Of a DNA stretch of 64,000 bases, positions 41,223-50,920 are shown in pieces. Numbering within the stretch: the first letter of the stretch is position 1; the number at the start of each line of letters is the position of its first letter. A model generated the notes under the pieces. That model saw only the letters and a program-made list of their open reading frames with translations. It was not told the origin of the DNA and searched no databases. Position numbers and translations under genes: made by a program. Source of the stretch: Halosegnis longus (GTDB lineage: Archaea > Halobacteriota > Halobacteria > Halobacteriales > Haloarculaceae); the NCBI RefSeq assembly GCF_009663395.1, contig NZ_QKNW01000001.1, positions 868,001 to 932,000 of the forward strand. Reading direction: 5' to 3'.

Positions 41223-42536
41223 TCAGGTGACGCCGCCGGATCGGGCCTCGAACTCCTCGTGGGCGCGGGTCTCGTAGACCCCACGGAGCGTCTCGATTAC
41301 GTCGAGCACGTCTTCGAAGCCGGTGTACAGCGGGGCCGGCGCGACGCGAATCACGTTCGGCGGGCGGAAGTCGACGACCACGTCGCGGGCTTTGAGCGCC
41401 TCGGTGAGCCGGTACGCCTCGGGGTGCTCGATGGCGACGTGACCGCCGCGACGGGAAGCCGCGCGAGGTGAGCCGACGGCGAACGAGTTGGGGAGCGTCC
41501 CGACGAGGTCGACGAGGTAGTCGGTGAGCGCGACGGATTTCTCGCGAATCCGGTCGATACCGGCCTCCAACGTCACGTCGAGCGCGCCGTCGAGCGGTGC
41601 AGCGGCGAGAATCGGTATCGTGCCGATTTGGAACCGGCCCGCACCCGCAGCGGGGGTGAACTCGTGGCGCATCTCGAACTGCGTCTCCTTCTCGTGGCCC
41701 CACCAGCCCGCGAGCGCGGGATGCAGGTCGGCGTTCGATTCGTGGCAAAACAGCCCGGCTATCGCCCCGGGACCGGCGTTCAGATACTTGTAGTGACACC
41801 AGACGGCGAAATCGACGCCGCGGTCGTGCAGCGAGTGCGGGACGACGCCCGCAGAGTGGGCCAAGTCGAAGCCGGCGTACGCGCCGTGTTCGTGCGCGAG
41901 GTCGGTCAGCCGCTCGATATCGAGCAGCTGCCCGGACCGGTAGAAGACGCTCGGGAGAAAGAGCACGTCCACGTCGTTCTCACGGAGGGCACGCTCGACG
42001 GCGTCGGGGGTAATCGTTCTGCCGTCGTCGGATTCGACGACCGTGAGGTGAGCGTCGGGGTCGAGCCCGCGCTGGCGGAGCTGGGCGCGGATGGCGTAGT
42101 GGTCGGTCGGGAAATCGAGGTCGTTGACGAGAACGGTCCCCGGGTTCGCAGCGTTGGCCGCGCTCCCGTCGTTCGCAGCGTCGTAGAAGGTCGCGATGAG
42201 CGTGTGGATATTCGCCGTCGTGGAGCCACAGACCGCGACCTCACGGTCGCGCGCGCCGACGAGCGGGGCGAGTTTCTCGCCGAGTCGCTCGCCGTAGTGG
42301 AACCAGTCGGGGTCGGCGTCGGTCCACCCTTCGACCGCGTGCTCGCGCCACTGCTCGACGGCGCGGTCTAAACTCGCCTCGGCGTCCGTCGACAGCGCGC
42401 CGAGGGAGTTGCCGTCCATGTACGTCCCCGGTACGTCGAACCGCTCCCGGAACGACGCGAGCGGGTCGGCGTCGTCGGCGGCAGTCGCCGCCACGCGGCG
42501 CGCGTTCGGGCCGGCATCGACCGATGGCGTCTCCAT
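41223..42536 (-). CDS. kynU: Kynureninase
   Basis: 437 residues, PLP fold type I. Typical KynU elements are TYMDGNSLGALS near the N-terminus, GSTTANIHTLIATFY, DFPTDHYAI, VLFLPSVFYRSGQLLDI, AHEHGAYAGFDLAHSAGVVP, and the Schiff-base Lys in FAVWCHYKYLNAGPGA. The enzyme cleaves kynurenine or 3-hydroxykynurenine to (hydroxy)anthranilate and alanine. Tryptophan dioxygenase and kynurenine formamidase genes are not in this window, so only one step of the pathway is seen. Confidence 0.92.
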   Translation of the reverse strand: METPSVDAGPNARRVAATAADDADPLASFRERFDVPGTYMDGNSLGALSTDAEASLDRAVEQWREHAVEGWTDADPDWFHYGERLGEKLAPLVGARDREVAVCGSTTANIHTLIATFYDAANDGSAANAANPGTVLVNDLDFPTDHYAIRAQLRQRGLDPDAHLTVVESDDGRTITPDAVERALRENDVDVLFLPSVFYRSGQLLDIERLTDLAHEHGAYAGFDLAHSAGVVPHSLHDRGVDFAVWCHYKYLNAGPGAIAGLFCHESNADLHPALAGWWGHEKETQFEMRHEFTPAAGAGRFQIGTIPILAAAPLDGALDVTLEAGIDRIREKSVALTDYLVDLVGTLPNSFAVGSPRAASRRGGHVAIEHPEAYRLTEALKARDVVVDFRPPNVIRVAPAPLYTGFEDVLDVIETLRGVYETRAHEEFEARSGGVT

Positions 42537-42582
42537 ACCACCGTGTTCGTGTGCGAGTACAGGGGTCTTTCGGACGCACGGA

Positions 42583-42613
42583 GTAAATCGTATGTTGCGA
42601 TATAGAATCGGCG
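42583..42613 (+). repeat. Recurrent intergenic motif, copy A
   Basis: GTAAATCGTATG then TTGCGATATAGAATCGGCG. It matches copy B at 44983-45014 (opposite strand) in about 26 of 31 positions and copy C at 46031-46062 more loosely. It lies between kynU and a lipoprotein gene. Confidence 0.55.
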
Positions 42614-42721
42614 TTTCGACTACTTGCGTAGCGACGGTTCCACGTCTGAGGACAGCTGTCGAGTGGGAAATGTCTGATAAGTGCCATGGGCTTTGAGTTG
42701 TTCCGGCTTTATAACGCCGAT

Positions 42722-43174
42722 ATGGCCCTCCGACGGCGGATGCTCCTCCTCGGTTCGACCGGCGTACTCACCATGCTTGCCGGCTGTAGTGGTGTTTCGT
42801 CTGTACTCGACTCGACCGGTGAGTCGCCGCCACACTGGGTGACGGTGTATCTCGGCGACCGTGAGGAGACACACGACGTGACGGTTACGGTGCGTGATAG
42901 CGACGACGAGACGCTGTTCGAGCAGTCGTACCAGCTCTCGGACGGGAACGAGGCCGACGAGGACGCCACCTTTCCCGCGTCGACGGGCCCCGAGACGGTG
43001 GTGGTCACCGTGGACGGGACGCGGTTCGAACGCGACTGGCCGGGATTCGAGACGGAACAGCTCCCGTGTGACGGGCCGAACACGTCGGGTATCGAGGTGT
43101 ACATCGAGAACACCGACGGCCGCCCCGGGATTCGAATCGAACCGGATTGTCAGTCGGTGGGTGAGTCACGGTAA
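42722..43174 (+). CDS. Haloarchaeal lipoprotein (hypothetical)
   Basis: 150 residues from ATG 42722. The N-terminus MALRRRMLLLGSTG is twin-Arg-like (RRR), followed by a hydrophobic stretch and the lipobox LAGC at about residues 20-23, predicting Tat export and lipid anchoring of the Cys. The rest is a small beta-rich domain (VTVYLGDREETHDVTVTVRD, TVVVTVDGTRFERDW). Two further Cys (LPCDG, PDCQS) may form a disulfide. No function is known. Confidence 0.8.
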   Translation: MALRRRMLLLGSTGVLTMLAGCSGVSSVLDSTGESPPHWVTVYLGDREETHDVTVTVRDSDDETLFEQSYQLSDGNEADEDATFPASTGPETVVVTVDGTRFERDWPGFETEQLPCDGPNTSGIEVYIENTDGRPGIRIEPDCQSVGESR

Positions 43175-43221
43175 CGTCACGTACCCCGAAGCTTGAGGGG
43201 CGCGCCGGCCGACACTGTTGC

Positions 43222-44142
43222 ATGAGCGAACCGCTGGACAGCGACCTCGCGACGATTGTCGACGCCTTCGCGGCGACCGGCGTCCCCGACTGGCACACCC
43301 TCACGGTCGAGAGCGCGCGCGAGTTGGAAGACGACGTGTTCGCCCCCGACCGAGAGACGACGGTCAGATACACGCGCGATGTCGAAATCGACGGTCCCCA
43401 CGGCTCGGTTCCGATACGCGCCGTTCGGCCGGCCGTCAGCGGTGAACTCCCGACGGTCGTCCTCTACCACGGCGGACTGTGGGCGCTCGGCTCGCTGGAC
43501 TCCGTCGAGGATATCTGCCGAGAGATCGCGGTCCGGGCGCCGGCCGTCGTGGTGGCGGTCGATTACCGGCTCGCGCCCGAACACCCGTTTCCGGCGGGCC
43601 TGGACGACTGTATCGCCGCGTACGCGTGGGCGCGTGACAACGCCGACGCCTTCGGGGGCGACCGCACCCGCGTGAGCGTCGCGGGGACGAGCGCCGGGGC
43701 GAACCTCGCCACCGGCGTCGCCCGCTTCTGTCGCGACGGCGATATCCCGACGCCGGACCGCCAGACCCTGCTGTATCCGATGGTCGACGACGACCGGACG
43801 CGCGAGTCCTACACGGAAAACGAGTCGGGGCCGCTGCTCTCACGGGACGCAATCGAACACTTCTGGGAGGCGTATCTCCGCTCGCCGGTCGACCGCGCGA
43901 ACCCCTACGTCGCGCCGCTCCGCGGCGACCAGTCGGGACTACCGACGACGACCGTCGTCACCGCCGGTCACGACCCCCTCCGCGACGAGGGAGTCGCGTA
44001 CGCGGAAACGCTCGAAACAGCAGGAGTCGAGACGGACCACCACCACTACCCGTCGATGTGTCACGGCTTCCTCTCGCTGACGGACGGGGTCGCGGTCGCG
44101 GACGAGGCGATGGACGCGGTCGCCGACCGTATCGTCGATTAA
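43222..44142 (+). CDS. Alpha/beta hydrolase, hormone-sensitive-lipase-like esterase
   Basis: 306 residues. The HSL family oxyanion motif is LYHGGLWALG (HGG), the substrate-recognition DYRLAPEHPFPAGLDDC is typical of the family, and the nucleophile elbow is VAGTSAGANLA. The Asp (GHDPLRDEG) and His (MCHGFLS) complete the triad. No signal peptide. It is expected to hydrolyse short-chain esters. The gene ends 4 bp inside the convergent SDR (44139-44142). Confidence 0.88.
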   Translation: MSEPLDSDLATIVDAFAATGVPDWHTLTVESARELEDDVFAPDRETTVRYTRDVEIDGPHGSVPIRAVRPAVSGELPTVVLYHGGLWALGSLDSVEDICREIAVRAPAVVVAVDYRLAPEHPFPAGLDDCIAAYAWARDNADAFGGDRTRVSVAGTSAGANLATGVARFCRDGDIPTPDRQTLLYPMVDDDRTRESYTENESGPLLSRDAIEHFWEAYLRSPVDRANPYVAPLRGDQSGLPTTTVVTAGHDPLRDEGVAYAETLETAGVETDHHHYPSMCHGFLSLTDGVAVADEAMDAVADRIVD

Positions 44143-44906
44143 ATCGCGGCGAGCCCGCCGTCAACGACGTGGACCTCGCCGGTGACGTAGCCCGCGGCGT
44201 CGCTCGCCAGATACACGGCGGTGCCGGCGATCTCCTCGGGGTCGGCGAACCTATCTGCCGGAATCCCGTCGAGCAGCTCCTCGCGAATCTCGTCGTTCCC
44301 CCGGACGCCCTCGGTGAACTCCGTGATGACGTAGCCGGGCGCGAGGCAGTTGACCCGAACTTCGGGCGCCCAGTCGGCCGCGAGCGTCTTCGTCATCCCC
44401 GCAATCGCGTGTTTCGAGGCGGTATAGGGAGCCTGTGACGGCAATCCGACGACGCTCCCGACGCTGCCGATGTTGGTGACGGAGCCTTCGCCGTCGCGGT
44501 CGGTGACGCGAGTCGCGAACTCGCGGGTACACCGGAAGGTGCCCGTCGCGTTCACGTCCATGATATGCTCCCACGTCTCGGTGTCGAGGTCGGTCGCGTC
44601 TCCGAAGAAGGGGTTCGTCCCCGCGTTGTTGACGAGCGTGTCGACGGGACCGAACTCGCGTTCTGCCGTGTCGAAGACGCGTTCGATGTCGGCTTCGTCG
44701 GTCACGTCACCGACACAGGCGACGGCGTCTCCGCCGGCGTCGTGGATGCGGTCGACGGTCGCGTCGAGGGCGTCCTCGCTGCGGGCGACCGGGACGACGG
44801 CCGCGCCGGCGTCCGCCATCGCGACGGCGATCGCCTCGCCGATACCGCGGCTCCCGCCCGTGACGACCGCGACCGACCCGTCCAGTGAGAACATATCGAG
44901 TGTCAT
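44139..44906 (-). CDS. Short-chain dehydrogenase/reductase (SDR, FabG-like)
   Basis: 255 residues from the ATG complementary to 44904-44906; a later Met (MFSLDGSVA) is a possible start. NAD(P) motif AVVTGGSRGIGEAIA, NNAGTNPF, catalytic Ser in NIGSVGSVVG, and the YTASK motif (Tyr/Lys) are all present. The C-terminal DPEEIAGTAVYLASDAAGYVTGEVHVVDGG is the classic FabG-like end. Substrate unknown. Confidence 0.88.
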   Translation of the reverse strand: MTLDMFSLDGSVAVVTGGSRGIGEAIAVAMADAGAAVVPVARSEDALDATVDRIHDAGGDAVACVGDVTDEADIERVFDTAEREFGPVDTLVNNAGTNPFFGDATDLDTETWEHIMDVNATGTFRCTREFATRVTDRDGEGSVTNIGSVGSVVGLPSQAPYTASKHAIAGMTKTLAADWAPEVRVNCLAPGYVITEFTEGVRGNDEIREELLDGIPADRFADPEEIAGTAVYLASDAAGYVTGEVHVVDGGLAAI

Positions 44907-44982
44907 GGTCGAACGTGCGCCGGGGACCCCAAGACTGTTTCCTCGGTGAGGGAGCCGACAGCGCAGCTTCGTTCGCACCGGA

Positions 44983-45014
44983 CGCCGATTCTGTATCGCC
45001 ACATGCGATTTATG
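44983..45014 (-). repeat. Recurrent intergenic motif, copy B
   Basis: On the minus strand it reads CATAAATCGCATG then TGGCGATACAGAATCGGCG. It lies between the divergent SDR and Rio2 genes, 53 bp before the Rio2 start. It could carry a regulatory site since ATAAAT resembles a TATA box. Confidence 0.5.
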
Positions 45015-45066
45015 ACTCGCGGCGTGCCACGAGTGGCTTTTGCGTCTCCGGCGGGTAGCAGGCCGC

Positions 45067-45972
45067 ATGGTCCAGAACGTCGCTCCGCTGATGGCGGAGT
45101 TGGAGCCGGAGGATTTCTATCTGCTCTCCGGGCTCGAACAGGGGATGCGGTTCTCGCGGTGGGTCGCACGCGGGAAGATTGCGGAGTTCTCGCGGCTCGA
45201 CGGCGAGGAGATGGAGTACCGGCTCGACCGGTGTGAACAGCGCGAGCTCATCGAGCGCAAAACGATCCAATACACCGGCTTCCGGCTCACCTTCGAGGGG
45301 TACGACGCGCTCGCGCTTCGCACCTTCTCCGAGCGGGAGACCATCGAGGGGGTCGGTGCACCACTCGGCGTCGGCAAGGAGTCGGACGTGTACGAAGCGC
45401 GTTCCTACAAGCCGCTGGCGTTGAAGTTCCACCGCGAGGGGTACACCAACTTCCGCGAGGTGAACCGCGAGCGCGAGTACACGGCCGACAACAACCACAT
45501 CTCGTGGTTCTACACCGCGCGAAAGGCGGCCGAACGCGAACACGAGGCGCTCCGGGCGGTCTATCCGGAAGTGTCGGTCCCCCAGCCCGTGGGCCAGAGC
45601 CGCCACGCGCTCGTGATGGAGAAACTCGACGGCGTGGAGCTGTCGAAGGCGAAGCTCAACCCCGAACAGGCCGTCGGCGTCCTCGATTTGATTTTAGACG
45701 AGATGGCCGAAGCCTACCGACAGGGGTACGTCCACGCCGACATGTCCGAGTACAACGTCTTCGTCGCCAGCGACGGCGTGACGGTGTTCGACTGGCCACA
45801 GGCCGTGCCGACCGACCACGAGAACGCCGGAGAGTTCCTCGAACGCGACTGTGACAACATCGTCGGCTACTTCCAGCGGAAGTATCCGAGCGAACTGCCC
45901 GAAATCGACACCGAACGCCTCGCTGCAACGCTTCGCGACGGTAGCTTCGACGGAATTCGACTGCTCGCGTAA
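45067..45972 (+). CDS. rio2: RIO2-family serine kinase
   Basis: 301 residues from ATG 45067. A winged-helix N-terminus (residues 1-90; LSGLEQGMRFSRWVARGKIAEFSRL...) precedes the RIO kinase domain: glycine loop GVGKESDVYEA, Lys in LALKFHREGYTNF, HRD-like catalytic HADMSEYNVFV and metal-loop VFDWPQAV. This layout defines archaeal Rio2, which acts in maturation of the small ribosomal subunit. A stem-loop is not obvious in the 94 bp upstream. Confidence 0.93.
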   Translation: MVQNVAPLMAELEPEDFYLLSGLEQGMRFSRWVARGKIAEFSRLDGEEMEYRLDRCEQRELIERKTIQYTGFRLTFEGYDALALRTFSERETIEGVGAPLGVGKESDVYEARSYKPLALKFHREGYTNFREVNREREYTADNNHISWFYTARKAAEREHEALRAVYPEVSVPQPVGQSRHALVMEKLDGVELSKAKLNPEQAVGVLDLILDEMAEAYRQGYVHADMSEYNVFVASDGVTVFDWPQAVPTDHENAGEFLERDCDNIVGYFQRKYPSELPEIDTERLAATLRDGSFDGIRLLA

Positions 45973-46353
45973 CTGAGCCGCCGTTTTTGTCCCAATCCCG
46001 TGTCGCGTCGGCAGCCGTCGTATTCGTAGTGATAAACTACATGCCGCGATATCAAATTCGGCCTATCGGTCAAATCGGCGGGCGGAACAAGAGGCCCGAA
46101 ACAGGCAGAGATATTCGTGTTTCCAGAGTCACACCGTTCTCTACTTTGGAATCCAAATCGTACCGGTCGCACAGCGGCGTAAATCATCTGCCGAGGTCAG
46201 ACGCAGCGAGAGAAACACGGACTGGAGGGCAGTACGGACACACTGTTCAGCGAAGCGAGTGACGTGTCGGTTTGGATTCGTAGCTGTGTACTCGTGAGTC
46301 GTGAGGATTCGAAAGGGGAAACCCGGTAAATACGGAGTGCGTAGAAGTAGGTA
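45973..46353. other. Intergenic stretch with recurrent motif copy C and inverted repeats
   Basis: It contains motif copy C (46031-46062), a palindrome TTTGGAATCCAAA (46145-46157), and an inverted copy of GAATCCAAA at 46271-46279 (TTTGGATTC). No gene is supported; a minus-strand frame across 46141-46290 reads VRTALQSVFLSLRLTSADDL, unrecognised and possibly a decayed transposase end. Confidence 0.5.
46031..46062 (+). repeat. Recurrent intergenic motif, copy C
   Basis: GATAAACTACATG then CCGCGATATCAAATTCGGC. It aligns to copies A and B with more mismatches but keeps ATAAA, ATG, GCGATA and AAT-CGGC at the same spacing. Confidence 0.45.
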
Positions 46354-48939
46354 ATGAGTCAACGCACGAGCCACATCAGTATCCGAGGGATGAGCTGTGC
46401 GAACTGCTCGCAAACCGTCGGGGAGGCCGTCGGCTCGCTCGACGGCGTGACAGAGGCAGATGTCAACTACGCCACCGACGAGGGGACCGTGACGTACGAC
46501 CCCGAGCGCACCTCGTTGAGCGAGATATTCGGCGCAATCAAGGACGCCGGCTACACGCCGGTGACCGAATCGACCACGATCGCAATTACCGACATGTCGT
46601 GTGCGAACTGCTCGGAGACGGTGCAGGAGACACTCGAAGCGACGGCCGGCGTCGTCGCTGCCGAGGTGAACTACGCGACGGACGAGGCGCAAGTGACGTA
46701 CAATCCGGCCGAGGTGGACGTGGCGGCGTTTTACGATGCCATCGAGCGAGCCGGCTACAGTCCCGTCCGCGAGGAGGAAGCGGACGGAGAGTCGGACGGC
46801 GACGCCCGCGAGACAGCCAGACAGGAAGAGATGAACCGACAGCTTCGATTGACCCTGTTTGGCGCGGTGTTGTCGCTTCCCCTGCTCGTGTTCATGACCG
46901 ACCACCTGCTGGGGGTGGGTCTCGTCGGCGACGAGGTGGTCGGCGTGTCGACGGGGTGGGTCGCGTTCGCGCTCGCGACGCCCGTCCAACTCGTGCTCGG
47001 GCGACCGTTCTACGAGAACGCCTACCGGGCGCTCGTGCGCAATCGCCGCGCGAACATGGACGTACTCATCGCGTTGGGCTCCTCGACGGCGTACGTCTAC
47101 TCGGTCGCGGTCCTGCTCGACGTGGTTGCCGGCGAGGTGTACTTCGACACCGCCGCGTTCATCCTCGTGTTCATCACGCTGGGTAACTATCTGGAGGCGC
47201 GCTCGAAGGGACAGGCCGGCGAGGCCCTCCGGAAGCTACTGGAGATGGAGGCCGACACCGCGACCCTGCTGGAGGACGACGGCACCGAGCGAGAGGTGCC
47301 ACTCGACGAGGTCGAGGTCGGCGACCGGCTGAAGGTCCGCCCCGGCGAGCAGATTCCGACCGACGGCGTCGTGACGGAGGGACAGAGTGCGGTCGACGAG
47401 TCGATGGTGACCGGCGAGTCCGTTCCCGTCGAGAAGTCCGCCGGCGACGAGGTGGTCGGCTCTACGATTAACGAAAACGGCGTGCTCGTCGTCGAGGCGA
47501 CGAAGGTCGGCAGCGACACCGCCCTCCAGCAGATCGTCCAGACGGTGAAGGAGGCACAGTCACGCCAGCCCGACATCCAGAACCTCGCCGACCGCATCTC
47601 GGCGTACTTCGTCCCGGCGGTCATCGCGAACGCTCTGCTGTGGGGGGTGGTGTGGTTCCTGTTCCCCGAGACGCTGGCAGGGTTCGTCGACGCGCTCCCG
47701 CTGTGGGGGCTCGTCGCGGGCGGGCCGGCAGTGGCGGGCGGGACGATTTCGGTCTTCGAGTTCGCCGTCGTCGTGTTCGCGTCGGCGGTCCTCATCGCCT
47801 GCCCCTGTGCGCTCGGGCTAGCGACGCCCGCCGCCACGATGGTCGGGACGACGCTCGGTGCACAAAACGGCGTCCTGTTCAAAGGCGGTGACGTGCTCGA
47901 ACGGACGAAGGACGTAGACACCGTCGTCTTCGACAAGACGGGGACGCTCACGACCGGCGAGATGGAGCTGACCGACGTGGTCGCCCTCGGTGCCGAAGAC
48001 GACGGGACCGCGGCCGACGGCGGCCAACTCACCGCGCGCGAGCGACTCGACGAGGGCGACGTGCTCCGGCTCGCAGCGAGTGCCGAACGCGGGAGCGAAC
48101 ACCCCCTCGCCCGTGCGATTGTCGACGGCGCGACGGCCCGCGGACTGGACGTGACCGACCCGGAGGCGTTCGAGAACGTCCCCGGACAGGGGGTCGTGGC
48201 GACCGTCGACGGCGAGGAGGTGCTCGTCGGCAACCGGACGCTCCTGCGCGAGAACGACATCGACCCGGAGCCGGCCTTGGAGACGATGGAGCGACTGGAG
48301 CGTGCGGGGAAGACGGCGATGGTAGTCGCTCACGCCGGGGAGGCCGTGGGCGTCGTCGCGAACGCCGACACGGTGAAAGGAAGCGCAGAGAGTGCCGTGA
48401 GCCAGCTTCGCGAGCGCGGTATCGAAGTGAATCTGCTCACCGGCGACAACGAACGCACCGCACGCGCGGTCGCCGAGCAGGTCGGCATCGACCCCGAGAA
48501 CGTCCGGGCCGAGGTGCTCCCCGAAGACAAGTCCGACGCCGTCGAGGCGATTCAGGCCGAGGGCGAGCGTGCGATGATGGTGGGAGACGGGGTGAACGAC
48601 GCGCCGGCGCTCGCGGTCGCGTACGTCGGCACGGCGCTCGGGAGCGGGACGGACGTGGCCATCGAGGCCGCCGACGTGACCCTGATGCGCGACGACCCGG
48701 TCGACGTGGTGAAGGCCGTCCGCATCTCCGAGGCGACGCTCGCGAAGATCAAGCAGAACCTCGTGTGGGCGCTCGGCTACAACACGGCGATGATTCCGCT
48801 GGCTTCCCTCGGGCTGCTCCAGCCGGTGCTCGCGGCTGGCGCGATGGCGATTTCGAGCGTCTCCGTGCTGTCGAATAGCCTGCTGTTCAGACGGTACACG
48901 CCCGACCACGACTACAAACTGCTCGGTCGGCTTCGGTGA
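46354..48939 (+). CDS. copA: Copper-type P1B ATPase (CopA-like) with two HMA domains
   Basis: 861 residues. Two N-terminal heavy-metal-associated domains each with CxxC ([11 protein letters not shown], residues 10-20; [11 protein letters not shown], near 80). Then eight transmembrane helices, the CPCALG metal site (near residue 482), phosphorylation DKTGTLT (near 526), and hinge GDGVND (near 745). The CPC motif and paired HMA domains indicate Cu(I)/Ag(I) export. There is no chaperone (CopZ) gene adjacent in the window. A TATA-like GTAAATAC (46326-46333) lies about 25 bp upstream of the ATG. Confidence 0.95.
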   Translation: MSQRTSHISIRGMSCANCSQTVGEAVGSLDGVTEADVNYATDEGTVTYDPERTSLSEIFGAIKDAGYTPVTESTTIAITDMSCANCSETVQETLEATAGVVAAEVNYATDEAQVTYNPAEVDVAAFYDAIERAGYSPVREEEADGESDGDARETARQEEMNRQLRLTLFGAVLSLPLLVFMTDHLLGVGLVGDEVVGVSTGWVAFALATPVQLVLGRPFYENAYRALVRNRRANMDVLIALGSSTAYVYSVAVLLDVVAGEVYFDTAAFILVFITLGNYLEARSKGQAGEALRKLLEMEADTATLLEDDGTEREVPLDEVEVGDRLKVRPGEQIPTDGVVTEGQSAVDESMVTGESVPVEKSAGDEVVGSTINENGVLVVEATKVGSDTALQQIVQTVKEAQSRQPDIQNLADRISAYFVPAVIANALLWGVVWFLFPETLAGFVDALPLWGLVAGGPAVAGGTISVFEFAVVVFASAVLIACPCALGLATPAATMVGTTLGAQNGVLFKGGDVLERTKDVDTVVFDKTGTLTTGEMELTDVVALGAEDDGTAADGGQLTARERLDEGDVLRLAASAERGSEHPLARAIVDGATARGLDVTDPEAFENVPGQGVVATVDGEEVLVGNRTLLRENDIDPEPALETMERLERAGKTAMVVAHAGEAVGVVANADTVKGSAESAVSQLRERGIEVNLLTGDNERTARAVAEQVGIDPENVRAEVLPEDKSDAVEAIQAEGERAMMVGDGVNDAPALAVAYVGTALGSGTDVAIEAADVTLMRDDPVDVVKAVRISEATLAKIKQNLVWALGYNTAMIPLASLGLLQPVLAAGAMAISSVSVLSNSLLFRRYTPDHDYKLLGRLR

Positions 48940-48969
48940 GCAAAGAAAGGAGGAAGCTGCCGGCGCGGT

Positions 48970-50445
48970 CTACCGGCCGCGGTCCTTACCCTTGCCCTTG
49001 CTCGCTGCCTTCACGAGCGCTTCGAGGTCGAGGTGGCCCGAGCCGTGGTAGAGTTCGCCCTCGGCTTCCTGTGAGGCGGTGTCGCGGATGAGCTGTTCGA
49101 CCTCCTCGACGCTGGCGTCGGGGTCGAGCGAGCGCACGAGCGCGACGGCTCCCGAGACCTGCGGGGCGGCCATCGAAGTGCCGGCCTTCCAGCCGTAGCT
49201 CGACACGACGTTTCCGTCGGCGTCGACCGTGTTGACGGTCGAGTAGACGAGGTCGTTGTAGGCGTCGGGGTTCGACGCAATCGCCTGTAGGTCGGCGTTG
49301 CCGCCGGCCGCGCTCACGTCGACGGCGCTGCCGTAGTTCGTGTAGAAGGCCGGCTCCGTCGTCGGCTCCTCGAGACGGTTGCCGCGGAGCCACTGCTCTT
49401 CGTTGTCTGACTTCTTGCCGCCCCAGCCGACGCCGATTGGCCCGGTCGCGCTAACGCCGAAGACGCCCTCCGCCTCGGTCGGGAGACTGAGGACTTCACC
49501 GCGCTCGGGGTCGACGCGGTCCATGTTCAGGCTGTCGTTGCCGGCGGAGTTGACGACGACCGTCCCCTGCTCGCGGGCGTAGCTGGCGACCAGTTCTGCG
49601 ATCCGGAGTTCGGCGCGCAGCGACGGCAGTTCCTCCGGGAACACGTACGGGAACGGGAAGCCGACGCTGTAGTTGATGGCGTCGCAGTCGTTCTCTGCCG
49701 CCTTCACCCACGCGGCGTAGCCGTCGCCCTGGTATCCTTCCATTCCGGAGAACATCCGGTAGGCGATGATTTCCGTGTCGGGGGCGGTACCGAGCACGCC
49801 GCCGCCGGGACCGTCGTTGCTGTTCGTCGCGGCGATGGTGCCGGCGACGTGGGTGCCGTGACTGCCAGCACCGTTCGGGCGGAAGTCGTACGGGTCGCCC
49901 GTGACGTTCTCCGAGAGGTCGGCGTTGACGACGTCTTCGAGGTCCGGGTGGCCGTCGTAGACACCGCTGTCGACGACCGCGACGCGAGTCCCCTCGCCGG
50001 TCGCGGTGTCGTGGACGACCTTCCCGTTGCCGGGTTTGTCGGTGAGGTTGTTGCTGAGATTCTGGGCGCGTTTGTCCCACTGGAACTCGGAGTTCGACGG
50101 GGCACCGTCGTGGTTGTGGCTCGCCGACCGCTCGTCGACGCTCGGCCCGTCCTGCGACTCGACTGCACCGGTCGTATCATCGCTCAGGTCGATTTTGATG
50201 TCCGGGACGGTCGCCCCAGGACCGCCGACACGCTCCTGGTCGCCGCGTGCTACCAGTACGTCCGCTTGTGAGAGGTCGTGGATAATCTCTACGTCGTCGG
50301 GGACCTCGCTCCGGGAGACCTCGGTGAGATTAATGAAGAATCGTGCGTTCTCGCCGGTACTTGCGCTCACGTTCCCCGCGAGCGTGAGTCCGCCGAGCGT
50401 TGCACCTGCCGTCTTCAGCATCGACCGTCTGGTATGTCGAACCAT
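48970..50445 (-). CDS. Exported S8 subtilisin-like serine protease (halolysin-like)
   Basis: 491 residues. N-terminal RHTRRSMLKTAGATLGG is a twin-arginine signal (Tat), with a likely cleavage after VSAS. A propeptide (residues 30-120) precedes the catalytic domain. Catalytic Asp in RVAVVDSGVYDGHPDL, His in GAGSHGTHVAGTIA, Asn/oxyanion VVVNSAGNDS and Ser in GTSMAAPQVSGAVALV are all intact. There is a short basic Lys/Gly tail (KGKGKDRGR) and no C-terminal extension of the large halolysins. It is secreted and expected to digest extracellular protein. Next upstream is the divergent RNase P RNA. Confidence 0.92.
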   Translation of the reverse strand: MVRHTRRSMLKTAGATLGGLTLAGNVSASTGENARFFINLTEVSRSEVPDDVEIIHDLSQADVLVARGDQERVGGPGATVPDIKIDLSDDTTGAVESQDGPSVDERSASHNHDGAPSNSEFQWDKRAQNLSNNLTDKPGNGKVVHDTATGEGTRVAVVDSGVYDGHPDLEDVVNADLSENVTGDPYDFRPNGAGSHGTHVAGTIAATNSNDGPGGGVLGTAPDTEIIAYRMFSGMEGYQGDGYAAWVKAAENDCDAINYSVGFPFPYVFPEELPSLRAELRIAELVASYAREQGTVVVNSAGNDSLNMDRVDPERGEVLSLPTEAEGVFGVSATGPIGVGWGGKKSDNEEQWLRGNRLEEPTTEPAFYTNYGSAVDVSAAGGNADLQAIASNPDAYNDLVYSTVNTVDADGNVVSSYGWKAGTSMAAPQVSGAVALVRSLDPDASVEEVEQLIRDTASQEAEGELYHGSGHLDLEALVKAASKGKGKDRGR

Positions 50446-50583
50446 ACAACGGCGTATAAATCGCGATTGATAAATATTGGCATTTTATTTTGTTGCAGAA
50501 ATACCAATTTATTTTTGCGCTAACCTATCACTCGGCGCTGGCGTGGTCCAACGTGTTTAGGGTCGGTGGGGGCAAACGGTCGG

Positions 50584-50920
50584 ATGGCAGAGGGAGTCCG
50601 GCCACCGCCTTACCGGGAGTAGGACCCCGGTGGCGAGGAAAGTCCCCCCACCGACCGGGCAGGCGACTGGACACACGTCCAGAGCGGGAGACCGCTGGCA
50701 CTGGAACAGCAACGACACGTCCACTCCGGAGTGATGATGCGCGCGACCCGACCCGCGAGGGAAGGAAGCTAACCCGCAGAACGCCGATGGAGTGGGAGCG
50801 ATGGAACGGCGAATCCTCGCCGGTGCAAGCCCGTCGTTCATTGGTAGCCCGGCGACCGCGACGGGTGCTCAGCCGAATGCCGGACCGAACAGAAGGGGGC
50901 TTACTCCCCTCAGCCGCACC
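50584..50920 (+). ncRNA. rnpB: RNase P RNA (archaeal type A)
   Basis: The universally conserved blocks are present: GGCGAGGAAAGTCC (CR-I/P4 5' strand, 50632-50645) and AACAGAAGGGGGCTTACT (CR-V/P4 3' strand, near 50888-50905). The 5' GAGGGAGT (50590-50597) pairs with the 3' ACTCCCCTC (50903-50911) as the outer stem. A stem GCCACCG/CGGTGGC encloses the P3 region. AGCAAGCC-like and GGCAGGC blocks lie between. The ends are approximate. A T-run (50921-50925) follows as terminator. A TATA-like element (about 50506-50516) upstream suggests transcription starts near 50540. Confidence 0.88.

Noticed and set aside
44946-45236. Plus-strand frame overlapping the Rio2 start
   Set aside because: Overlaps the conserved Rio2 N-terminus and the motif copy B; it looks like a chance frame.
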